A DNA stretch of 64,000 nucleotides from Haematobia irritans. Its lineage: Eukaryota; Arthropoda; Insecta; Diptera; Muscidae. The notes below the pieces were generated by a model, which saw only the letters and a program-made list of their open reading frames with translations, was not told the DNA's origin and searched no databases. The stretch's first letter is position 1. Each line of letters begins with the position of its first letter. Made by a program: the position numbers and the translations under genes. The stretch spans positions 110,316,171-110,380,170 of the forward strand of contig NC_134398.1 of the NCBI RefSeq assembly GCF_050003625.1, in the 5' to 3' direction. Positions 12,154 through 22,652 of the stretch are shown in pieces.

Positions 12154-12965
12154 TATACCCTTCACCACTACTGTGGTACAGGGTATAATAAGTTTGTGCA
12201 TTTGTATGTAACGCCAAGAAGGAAAAGTCTGAGACCCATCGTTTAGTATACCGATCGTCTTAGAATTAAATTCTGAGTCGATTTAGCGATGTCCGTCTGT
12301 CTGTCTGTCTGTCCGTCTGTCTGTCTGCTGATGTATTTTTGTGTGCAAAGTACAGCTCGCAGTTTTAGTCCGATTGTCTTAAAATTTGGTATATGGTCCT
12401 GTTTCGGCTCAAAGACGATCCCTATTGATTTTGGAAAAAATCTGTTCAGATTTAGATATAGCTGCCATATATATTTTTCACCCATCTGGTCATAATTGCC
12501 GTGTATATCAACTGATCTTTCTCAAATTCCGTACATCCGAATATTTTATGAGTCTCGAAAAACTTGCAAAATATCATCCAAATCGGTTCAGATTTAGATA
12601 TAGCTCCCATATATAGCTTTCGCCCGATTTACACTCATATGACCACAGAGGCTAATTTTTTGCTCCGATTTAGTTGAAATTTTGCACAGGGAGTAGAATT
12701 TGCATTGTTGCTATGCGTGCCAAATTTGGTTGAAATCGGTTCAGATTTAGATATAGCTCCCATATATATGTTTTTCTGATTTCGACAAAAATGGTCAAAA
12801 TACCAACATTTTCCTTGTAAAATCGCCACTGCTTACACGAAAAGTTGTAAAAATGACTCTAATTTTCCTAAACTTCTAATACATATATATCGAGCGATAA
12901 ATCATAAATAAACATTTGCGAAGTTTTCTTAAAATTGCTCCAGATTTAAATGTTTCCCATATTTG
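12154..12965. repeat. 812-bp unit, copy 3 of 3
   Basis: This is the third near-identical 812-bp unit. Its own variants include CACCCATCTGG near 12480, CATCCGAATATT near 12535 and TTACACGAAAAG near 12832. The variants place it at the edge of the homogenised run. Confidence 0.86.
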
Positions 12966-13979
12966 TATACCCTTCACCACTACTGTGGTACAGGGTATAA
13001 TAAGTTTGTGCATTTGTATGTAACGCCAAGAAGGAAAAGTCTGAGACCCATCGTTTAGTATACCGATCGTCTTAGAATTAAATTCTGAGTCGATTTTGCG
13101 ATGTCCATCTGTCTGTCTATCTGTCTGTCTGTCTGTCTGTCCGTCTGTCTGTCTGTCTGTTGATGTATTTTGGTGTGCAAAGTACAGCTCGCACATTTAG
13201 TCCGATTGTCCTAAAATTTTGTATGGGGTCCTGTTTCGGCTCAAAGACGATCCCTATTGATTTTGGAAAAAATCGGTTCAGATTTAGATATAGCTGCCAT
13301 ATATATTTTTCACCGATCTGGTCATAATTGGCGTGTATATCAACCGATCTTCCTCAAATTCCGTACATCCAAATATTTTATGAGTCTCGAAAAACTTGCA
13401 AAATATCATCCAAATCGGTTCAGATTTAGATATAGCTCCCATATATAGCTTTCGCCCGATTTACACTCCTTTGTCCACAGAGGCCAATTTTTTGCTCCGA
13501 TTTAGTTGAAATTTTGCACAGGGAGTAGAATTAGCATTATAGCTATGCGTGTCAAATTTGGTGGAAATCGGTTCAGATTTAGATATAGCTCCCATATATA
13601 GCTTTCGCCCGATTTACACTCATTTGCCCACAGAGGCCAATTTTTTGCTCCGATTTAGTTGAAAATTTGCACAGGGAGTAGAATTAGCATTATAGATATG
13701 CGTGTCAAATTTGGTTGAAATCGCTTCAGATTTAGATATAGCTCCTATATATAGCTTTCGCCCGATTTACACTCAAATGACCACAGAGGCCAATTTTTTG
13801 CTCCGATTTAGTTGAAATTTTGCACAGGGAGTATAATTAGCATTGTAGCTATGCGTGCCAAATTTGGTTGAAATCGGTTCAGATTTAGATATAGCTCCCA
13901 TATATAGCTTTCGCCCGATTTACACTCATATGACCACAGAGGCAAATTTTTTGCTCCGATTTAGTTGAAATTTTGCACA

Positions 13980-15131
13980 CACGCAGAGAAGAAACATGAT
14001 TGCCACAATAATATTCGAAGAGCAAAATAATATGATAGCAGCTATTTTTGCGGCGACCATGTAACATTTTAACCTGCAACCATGTAGGCTCAGTGAACAT
14101 GGTTCTAAGAAAAATACAATTGTCCTCATCTAAAATGTTATTATATTGATAAAAAGAATTTTGTTTCCATTAAAAGACAATGGTCACGATCTAAAATGTT
14201 ATGTTATTCGTCAAAAATGTTTTTCTTCTAGTTAAAAGAACATGGTCACAACCTAAAATGTTTTGATTTTTATGAAAAAACTTTTTTCGTCGTCGAAAAA
14301 AGGACGCCACTTGAGAAAAGAAAACACAAAATCAACTTTATTTATTTGTTTTTATTTATTTATAAACTAATTCATTGTTTATTTGTATTTATAATGTCGT
14401 GCAAGCAAACTTCACATATTTTTACACACTCTAGTTTGGTTCAATTTCAACAATAAGTAATCATTCCATATTTACTTCGTGCCCATCAAATGTACAAACG
14501 CAGGCATCATGTAACTGCAAATAAAAATAAATTATACCATATATCAAAATGCAGAACAAAAACCAGGTATATTTTTTTCAATTACACTTTCCTTTTTTGT
14601 ATTCACATAAAACCACGTGCCATTTCTGAATAAATAAATTAACACAAAACACAATAATTCCGCATTCTCCGTCCATTCCAAGAAACAATCAACACACGAC
14701 TGACGCGCAAAATGAACATCGTGTGTACCTGCTCAATGTTTTTATAAAATTCTTGTCGCTGCAAAAAAATTAAAAAATTAAATGGTCACGAAAACAATGT
14801 ACATGGTCTTTATGGCCATGTAATGGTTGTATACATGTCTATACGTAAACTATAAAAATATTTTTTTTCTCTGCAAAAAAGTCAAAAAATTGAATGGTCA
14901 GATACATGATTTTCCTGACCATATAATGGTCTCAAATTCTATCATTTAAATAATAGAACATGTTTGCGGCATTTCAGAACCATTTAAATGCTTATTACCA
15001 ACATATATTTTTCTCCGCTCGAAAATTATTTTTACAAAGACAAAATACATGGTTTTCGCGACAATTACATACTCTAAATAAGCATTAAATGGATGCGGCA
15101 ACCATGTCCAAACATGTTTTTTCTGTGCGTG
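13980..15131. mobile_element. Non-autonomous DNA transposon (about 1.15 kb, inverted ends)
   Basis: The satellite monomer is interrupted after TTTTGCACA and resumes at CAAGGAGTATAATTAG, a known variant of the same monomer. The insert ends are inverted: CACGCAGAGAAGAAACATG on the left matches the reverse complement of the right end (CACGCACAGAAAAAACATG) at about 17 of 19 positions. The interior is AT-rich, with many ATGGTCA and ACATGGT words in both orientations near the ends. It has no transposase-like frame. A CA may be the target duplication, but the edge is ambiguous by 2-3 bp. I cannot assign a superfamily: the ends do not fit TA-mariner, and the flanks give no 8-bp hAT duplication. Confidence 0.75.
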
Positions 15132-15270
15132 CAAGGAGTATAATTAGCATTGTTGCTATGCGTGCCAAATTTGGTTGAAATCGGTTCAGATTTAGATATA
15201 GCTCCCATATATATGTTTTTCTGATTTCGACAAAAATGGTCAAAATAGCAACATTTTCCTTGTAAAATCG

Positions 15271-15401
15271 CCACTGCTTAGTCGAATAGTTGAAAAAATG
15301 ACTCTAATTTTCTTAAACTTCTAATACATATATATCCACTGCTTACTCGAAAAGTTGTAAAAATGACTCTAATTTTCCTAAACTTCTAATACATATATAT
15401 C
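15271..15401. repeat. 65-bp tail duplication joining two tail subtypes
   Basis: The tail segment starting CCACTGCTTA occurs twice in a row at 15271 and 15336. The first copy is the TAGTCGAATAG subtype and the second the TACTCGAAAAG subtype. The join is at ATATATATCCACTG, inside the TA-rich run. The same arrangement recurs at 16156-16286, so the hybrid tail was copied with its unit. Confidence 0.8.
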
Positions 15402-15616
15402 GAGCGATAAATCATAAATAAACATTTGCGAAGTTTTCTTAAAATTGCTCCAGATTTAAATGTTTCCCATATTTGTATACCCTTCACCACTACTGTGGTA
15501 CAGGGTATAATAAGTTTGTGCATTTGTATGTAACGCCAAGAAGGAAAAGTCTGAGACCCATCGTTTAGTATACCGATCGTCTTAGAATTAAATTCTGAGT
15601 CGATTTAGCGATGTCC

Positions 15617-15647
<31 letters not shown>

Positions 15648-16155
15648 CGTCTGTCTGTTGATGTATTTTTGTGTGCAAAGTACAGCTCGCAGTTTTAGTC
15701 CGATTGTCCTAAAATTTGGTATGGGGTCCTGTTTCGGCTCAAAGACGATCCCTATTGATTTTGGAAAAAATCGGTTCAGATTTAGATATAGCTGCCATAT
15801 ATATTTTTCACCGATCTGGTCATAATTGGCGTGTATATCAACCGATCTTCCTCAAATTCCGTACATCCCAATATTTTATGAGTCTCGAAAAACTTGCAAA
15901 ATATCAGCCAAATCGGTTCAGATTTAGATATAGCTCCCATATATAGCTTTCGCCCGATTTACACTCATATGACCACAGAGGCCAATTTTTTGCTCCGATT
16001 TAGTTGAAATTTTGCACAGGGAGTATAATTAGCATTGTTGCTATGCGTGCCAAATTTGGTTGAAATCGGTTCAGATTTAGATATAGCTCCCATATATATG
16101 TTTATCTGATTTCGACAAAAATGGTCAAAATAGCAACATTTTCCTTGTAAAATCG

Positions 16156-16286
16156 CCACTGCTTAGTCGAATAGTAGAAAAAATTACTCTAATTTTCTTA
16201 AACTTCTAATACATATATATCCACTGCTTACTCGAAAAGTTGTAAAAATGACTCTAATTTTCCTAAACTTCTAATACATATATATC
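16156..16286. repeat. 65-bp tail duplication, second occurrence
   Basis: This is the same hybrid tail as at 15271-15401, with repeats starting at 16156 and 16221. It shows that the units ending near 15475 and 16360 are sister copies. Confidence 0.8.
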
Positions 16287-17443
16287 GAGCGATAAATCAT
16301 AAATAAACATTTGCGAAGTTTTCTTAAAATTGCTCCAGATTTAAATGTTTCCCATATTTGTATACCCTTCACCACTACTGTGGTACAGGGCATAATAAGT
16401 TTGTGCATTTGTATGTAACGCCAAGAAGGAAAAGTCTGAGACCCATCGTTTAGTATACCGATGGTCTTAGAATTAAATTCTGAGTCGATTTAGCGATGTC
16501 CGTCTGTCTGTCTGTTGATGTATTTTTGTGTGCAAAGTACAGCTCGCAGTTTTAGTCCGATTGTCCTAAAATTTGGTATGGGGTCCTGTTTCGGCTCAAA
16601 GACGATCCCTATTGATTTTGGAAAAAATCGGTTCAGATTTAGATATAGCTGCCATATATATTTTTCACCGATCTGGTCATAATTGGCGTGTATATCAACC
16701 GATCTTCCTCAAATTCCGTACATCCCAATATTTTATGAGTCTCGAAAAACTTGCAAAATATCAGCCAAATCGGTTCAGATTTAGATATAGCTCCCATATA
16801 TAGCTTTCGCCCGATTTACACTCATTTGCCCACAGAGCCCAATTTTTTGCTCCGATTTAGTTGAAATTTTGCACAGGGAGTAGAATTAGCATTATAGCTA
16901 TGCGTGTCAAATTTGGTTGAAATCGGTTCAGATTTAGATATAGCTCCCATATATAGCATTCGCCCGATTTACACTCATATGACCACAGAGGCCAATTTTT
17001 AACTCCGATTTAGTTGAAATTTTGCACAGGGAGTAGAATTTGCATTGTTGCTATGCGTGCCAAATTTGGTTGAAATCGGTTCAGATTTAGATATAGCTCC
17101 CATATATATGTTTTTCTGATTTCGACAAAAATGGTCAAAATAGCAACATTTTCCTTGTAAAATCGCCACTGCTTAGTCGAATAGTTGAAAAAATGACTCT
17201 AATTTTCTTAAACTTCTAATATATATATATATCGAGCGATAAATCATAAATAAACTTTTGCGAAGTTTCCTTAAGATTGCTTCAGATTTAAATGTTTCCC
17301 ATATTTTTATACCCTTCACCACTACTGTGGTACAGGGTATAATAAGTTTGTGCATTTGTATGTAACGCCAAGAAGGAAAAGTCTGAGACCCATCGTTTAG
17401 TATACCGATCGTCTTAGAATTAAATTCTGAGTCGATTTAGCGA

Positions 17444-17476
<33 letters not shown>

Positions 17477-17793
17477 CTCTGTCTGTCCGTCTGTCTGTCT
17501 GTCTGTTGATGTATTTTGGTGTGCAAAGTACAGCTCGCACATTTAGTCCGATTGTCCTAAAATTTGGTATGGGGTCCTGTTTCGGCTCAAAGACGATCCC
17601 TTTTGATTTTGGAAAAAATCGGTTCAGATTTAGATATAGCTGCCATATATATTTTTCACCTATTTGGTCATAATTGGCGTGTATATCAACCGATCTTCCT
17701 CAAATTCCGTACATCCAAATATTTTATGAGTCTCGAAAAACTTGCAAAATATCATCCAAATCGGTTCAGATTTAGATATAGCTCCCATATATA

Positions 17794-19630
17794 GCTTTCG
17801 CCCGATTTACACTCCTTTGTCCACAGAGGCCAATTTTTTGCTCCGATTTAGTTGAAATTTTGCACAGGGGGTAGAATTAGCATTGTAGCTATGCGTGTCA
17901 AATTTGGTTGAAATCGGTTCAGATTTAGATATAGCTCCCATTTTTTGCTTTCGCCCGATTTAGACTCAAATGACCACAGAGGCCAATTTTTTGCTCCGAT
18001 TTAGTTGAAATTTTGCACAGGGGGTAGAATTAGCATTGTAGCTATGCGTGTCAAATTTGGTTGAAATCGGTTCAGATTTAGATATAGCTCCCATATATAG
18101 CTTTCGCCCGATTTACACTCAAATGACCACAGAGGCCAATTTTTTGCTCCTATTTAGTTGAAATTTTGCACAGGGAGTATAATTAGCATTGTAGCTATGC
18201 GTGCCAAATTTGGTTGAAATCGGTTCAGATTTAGATATAGCTCCCATATATAGCTTTCGCCCGATTTACACTCAAATGACCACAGAGGCCAATTTTTTGC
18301 TCCGATTTAGTTGAAATTTTGCACAGGGAGTAGAATTAGCATTGTAGCTATGCGTGCCAAATTTGGTTGAAATCGGTTCAGATTTAGATATAGCTCCCAT
18401 TTTTTGCTTTCGCCCGATTTACACTCAAATGACCACAGAGGCCAATTTTTTGCTCCGATTTAGTTGAAATTTTGCACAGGGAGTAGAATTAGCATTATAG
18501 CTATGCGTGTCAAATTTGGTGGAAATCGGTTCAGATTTAGATATAGCTCCCATATATAGCTTTCGCCCGATTTACACTCCTTTGTCCACAGAGGCCAATT
18601 TTTTGCTCCGATTTAGTTGAAATTTTGCACAGGGAGTAGAATTAGCATTACAGCTATGCGTGTCAAATTTGGTGGAAATCGGTTCAGATTTAGATATAGC
18701 TCCCATATATAGTTTTCGCCCGATTTACACTCATTTGCCCACAGAGGCCAATTTTTTGCTCCGATTTAGTTGAAATTTTGTACAAGGAGTAGAATTAGCA
18801 TTGTAGCTATGCTTGTCAAATTTGGTTGAAATCGGTTCAGAGTTAGATATAGCTCCCATATATAGCTTTCGCCCGATTTACACTCAAATGACCACAGAGG
18901 CCAATTTTTTGCTCCGATATAGTTGAAATTTTGCACAGGGGGTAGAATTAGCATTGTAGCTATGCGTGTCAAATTTGGTTGAAATCGGTTCAGATTTAGA
19001 TATAGCTCCCATATATAGCTTTCGCCCGATTTACACTCAAATGACCACAGAGGCCAATTTTTTGCTCCGATTTAGTTGAAATTTGACACAGGGGGTAGAA
19101 TTAGCATTGTTGCTATGCGTGTCAAATTTGGTTGAAATCGGTTCAGATTTAGATATAGCTCCCATATATAGCTTTCGCCCGATTTACACTCAAATGACCA
19201 CAGAGGCCAAATTTTTGCTCCGATTTAGTTGAAATTTTGCACAGGGAGTAGAATGAGCATTGTAGCTGTGAGTGCCAAATTTGGTTGAAATCGGTTCAGA
19301 TTTAGATATAGCTCCCATATATAGCATTCGCCCGATTTACACTCATATGACCACAGAGGCCAATTTTTAACTTCGATTTAGTTGAAATTGTGCACAGGGA
19401 GTAGAATTTGCATTGTTGCTATGCGTGCCGAATTTGGTTGAAATCGGTTCAGATTTAGATATATCTCCCATATATAGCTTTCGCCCGATTTACACTCATA
19501 TGACCACAGAGTCCAATTTTTAACTCCGATTTAGTTGAAATTTTGCACAGGGAGTAGAATTAGCATTGTTGCTATGCGTGCCAAATTTGGTTGAAATCGG
19601 TTCAGATTTAGATATAGCTCCCATATATAT
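17794..19630. repeat. Run of about twelve 153-bp monomers
   Basis: This is the longest monomer run in the window. CTTTCGCCC-type words recur at 17794, 17948, 18101, 18254, 18407 and 18560 and on to about 19478, every 153 bp. Monomers differ by a few bases, for example CATTTTTTGCTTTCG at about 17940 and 18400, and AGCATTCGCCC near 19323. The run ends in the tail at about 19620. Since 153 is 51 codons, any frame without a stop stays open across monomers. Confidence 0.9.
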
Positions 19631-19824
19631 GTTTTTCTGATTTCGACAAAAATGGTCAAAATACCAACATTTTCCTTGTAAAATCGCCACTGCTTACTCG
19701 AAAAGTTGTAAAAATGACTCTAATTTTCTTAAACTTCTAATAAATATATATCGAGCGATAAATCATAAATAAACTTTTGCGAAGTTTCCTTAAAATTGCT
19801 TCAGATTTAAATGTTTCGCATATT

Positions 19825-21005
19825 TATACCCTTCACCACTACTGTGGTACAGGGTATAATAAGTTTGTGCATTTGTATGTAACGCCAAGAAGGAAAAGTC
19901 TGAGACCCATCGTTTAGTATACCGATCGTCTTAGAATTAAATTCTGAGTCGATTTAGCCATGTCCGTCTGTCTGTCTGTCTGTCCGTCTGTCTGTCTGTT
20001 GATGTATTTTTGTGTGAAAAGTACAGCTCCCACTTTTAGTCCGATTGTCCTAAAATTTGGTATGGGTCCTGTTTCGGCTCAAAGACGATCCCTATTGATT
20101 TTGGAAAAAATCGGTTCAGATTTAGATATAGCTGCCATATATATTTTCACCGATCTGGTCATAGGTTAAAGTGGCAGCCCGATTAAATTTCAGGCTCACT
20201 TAGACTATTCAGTCCCTTGTGATTGTCATAATTGGCGTGTATATCAACCGATCTTCCTCAAATTCCGTACATCCAAATATTTTATGAGTCTCGAAAAACT
20301 TGCAAAATATCATCCAAATCGGTTCAGATTTAGATATAGCTCCCATATATAGCTTTCCCCCGATTAACACTCCTTTGTCCACAGAGGCCAATTTTTTGCT
20401 CCGATTTAGTTGCAATTTTGCACAGGGAGTAGAATTAGCATTACAGCTATGCGTGTCAAATTTGGTGGAAATCGGTTCAGATTTAGATATAGCTCCCATA
20501 TATAGTTTTCGCCCGATTTACACTCATTTGCACACAGAGGCCAATTTTTTGCTCCGATTTAGTTGAAATTTTGTACAAGGAGTAGAATTAGCATTGTAGC
20601 TATGCTTGTCAAATTTGGTTGAAATCGGTTCAGAGTTAGATATAGCTCCCATATATAGCTTTCGCCCGATTTACACTCAAATGACCACAGAGGCCAATTT
20701 TTTGCTCCGATATAGTTGAAATTTTGCACAGGGGGTAGAATTAGCATTGTTGCTATGCGTGTCAAATTTGGTTGAAATCGGTTCAGATTTAGATATAGCT
20801 CCCATATATATGTTTTTCTGATTTCGACAAAAATGGTCAAAATACCAACATTTTCCTTGTAAAATCGCTACTGCTTACTCGAAAAGTTGTAAAAATGACT
20901 CTAATTTTCTTAAACTTCTAATAAATATATATCGAGCGATAAATCATAAATAAACTTTTGCGAAGTTTCCTTAAAATTGCTTCAGATTTAAATGTTTCGC
21001 ATATT
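19825..21005. repeat. 1186-bp duplication, copy 1 (with LINE stub)
   Basis: This unit and the next share the same 61-bp LINE 3' stub at the same place and most private variants, for example TTTTTGTGTGAAAAGTAC. The offset after the microsatellite is 1186 bp. It has about three 153-bp monomers against about six in its sister, so monomers changed in number after the duplication. Confidence 0.85.
20164..20224 (-). mobile_element. 61-bp 5'-truncated LINE 3' end
   Basis: The insert matches the 3' untranslated region of the full-length LINE at 48751-53776 almost base for base from TTAAAGTGGCAGCC to TTGTGAT, with CCCTT instead of CCATT. It is flanked by GTCATA at 20158-20163 and 20225-20230, a 6-bp target duplication. 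Removing one copy and the insert restores the normal satellite words. It is on the minus strand, truncated just inside the 3' UTR, and its tail is only a few bases. It has no coding content. Confidence 0.85.
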
Positions 21006-22652
21006 TATACCCTTCACCACTACTGTGGTACAGGGTATAATAAGTTTGTGCATTTGTATGTAACGCCAAGAAGGAAAAGTCTGAGACCCATCGTTTAGTA
21101 TACCGATCGTCTTAGAATTAAATTCTGAGTCGATTTAGCGATGTCCGTCTGTCTGTCTGTCTGTCTGTCCGTCTGTCTGTCTGTTGATGTATTTTTGTGT
21201 GAAAAGTACAGCTCCCACTTTTAGTCCGATTGTCCTAAAATTTGGTATGGGTCCTGTTTCGGCTCAAAGACGATCCCTATTGATTTTGGAAAAAATCGGT
21301 TCAGATTTAGATATAGCTGCCATATATATTTTTCACCGATCTGGTCATAGGTTAAAGTGGCAGCCCGATTAAATTTCAGGCTCACTTAGACTATTCAGTC
21401 CCTTGTGATTGTCATAATTGGCGTGTATATCAACCGATCTTCCTCAAATTCCGTACATCCAAATATTTTATGAGTCTCGAAAAACTTGCAAAATATCATC
21501 CAAATCGGTTCAGATTTCGATATAGCTCCCATATATAGCTTTCGCCCGATTTACACTCCTTTGTCCACAGAGGCCAATTTTTTGCTCCGATTTAGTTGCA
21601 ATTTTGCACAGGGAGTAGAATTAGCATTACAGCTATGCGTGTCAAATTTGGTGGAAATCGGTTCAGATTTAGATATAGCTCCCATATATAGTTTTCGCCC
21701 GATTTACACTCATTTGCCCACAGAGGCCAATTTTTTGCTCCGATTTAGTTGAAATTTTGTACAAGGAGTAGAATTAGCATTGTAGCTATGCTTGTCAAAT
21801 TTGGTTGAAATCGGTTCAGAGTTAGATATAGCTCCCATATATAGCTTTCGCCCGATTTACACTCAAATGACCACAGAGGCCAATTTTTTGCTCCGATATA
21901 GTTGAAATTTTGCACAGGGGGTAGAATTAGCATTGTAGCTATGCGTGTCAAATTTGGTTGAAATCGGTTCAGATTTAGATATAGCTCCCATATATAGCTT
22001 TCGCCCGATTTACACTCAAATGACCACAGAGGCCAATTTTTTGCTCCGATTTAGTTGAAATTTGACACAGGGGGTAAAATTAGCATTGTTGCTATGCGTG
22101 TCAAATTTGGTTGAAATCGGTTCAGATTTAGATATAGCTCCCATATATAGCTTTCGCCCGATTTACACTCAAATGACCACAGAGGCCAATTTTTTGCTCC
22201 GATTTAGTTGAAATTTTGCACAGGGAGTATAATTAGCATTGTAGCTATGCGTGCCAAATTTGGTTGAAATCGGTTCAGATTTAGATATAGCTCCCATATA
22301 TAGCTTTCGCCCGATTTACACTCATATGACCACAGAGGCCAATTTTTTGCTCCGATTTAGTTGCAATTTTGCACAGGGAGTAGAATTAGCATTGTAGCTA
22401 TGCGTGCCAAATTTGGCTGAAATCGGTTCAGATTTAGATATAGCTGCCATATATATGTTTTTCTGATTTCGACAAAAATGGTCAAAATACCAACATTTTC
22501 CTTGTAAAATCGCCACTGCTTAGTGGAAAAGTTGTAAAAATGACTCTAATTTTCCTAAACTTCTAATGCATATATATCGAGCGATAAATCATAAATAAAC
22601 TTTTGCGAAGTTTTCTTAAAATTGCTCCAGATTTAAATGTTTCCCATATTTT
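21006..22652. repeat. 1186-bp duplication, copy 2 (longer sister unit)
   Basis: This is the sister of the unit at 19825. It carries the identical LINE stub but has one more GTCT repeat, one more T near 21331, and about three extra 153-bp monomers before its tail at about 22440. Confidence 0.82.
21350..21410 (-). mobile_element. 61-bp 5'-truncated LINE 3' end, duplicate
   Basis: Same stub as at 20164-20224, with the same GTCATA flanks (21344-21349 and 21411-21416). An identical insertion in the identical place shows duplication of the unit after one insertion, not two insertions. Confidence 0.85.

Larger units (their letters stand above)
1..13979. repeat. Satellite array block A (composite hairpin-GTCY-153-bp units)
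   Basis: The block is tandem units of one family. Hairpin starts are at 106, 3462, 3963, 6245, 6746, 7892, 8602, 9714, 10530, 11342, 12154 and 12966. One further unit near 797 lacks its hairpin. Each unit runs: hairpin, conserved block, GTCY tract, fixed module, 142-bp module, a variable number of 153-bp monomers, and a tail that starts near the words CATATATATGTTTTTCTGA. It carries no host gene; all open frames here are under 110 codons and recur in every unit. The block ends where a separate element is inserted at 13980. Confidence 0.93.

Noticed and set aside
12876..13196. A minus-strand frame with QTDRQTDRQTD repeats
   Set aside because: It is the translation of the GTCY microsatellite.
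385..13448. Dozens of 60-90-codon open frames, such as those reading LEKICSDLDIAAIYIF or AILQGKCWYFDHFCRNQ
   Set aside because: They recur in each satellite unit, occur on both strands of the same DNA, often start on TTG, and have no protein-family features. They are repeat shadows.
13980..15131. hAT or hobo-like element from the CAGAGAA word near the end
   Set aside because: The inverted match extends outward beyond CAGAGAA, and the flanks show no 8-bp duplication.
17794..19630. CRISPR-like regular repeats
   Set aside because: The 153-bp monomers are directly adjacent with no unique spacers and belong to a eukaryotic satellite.
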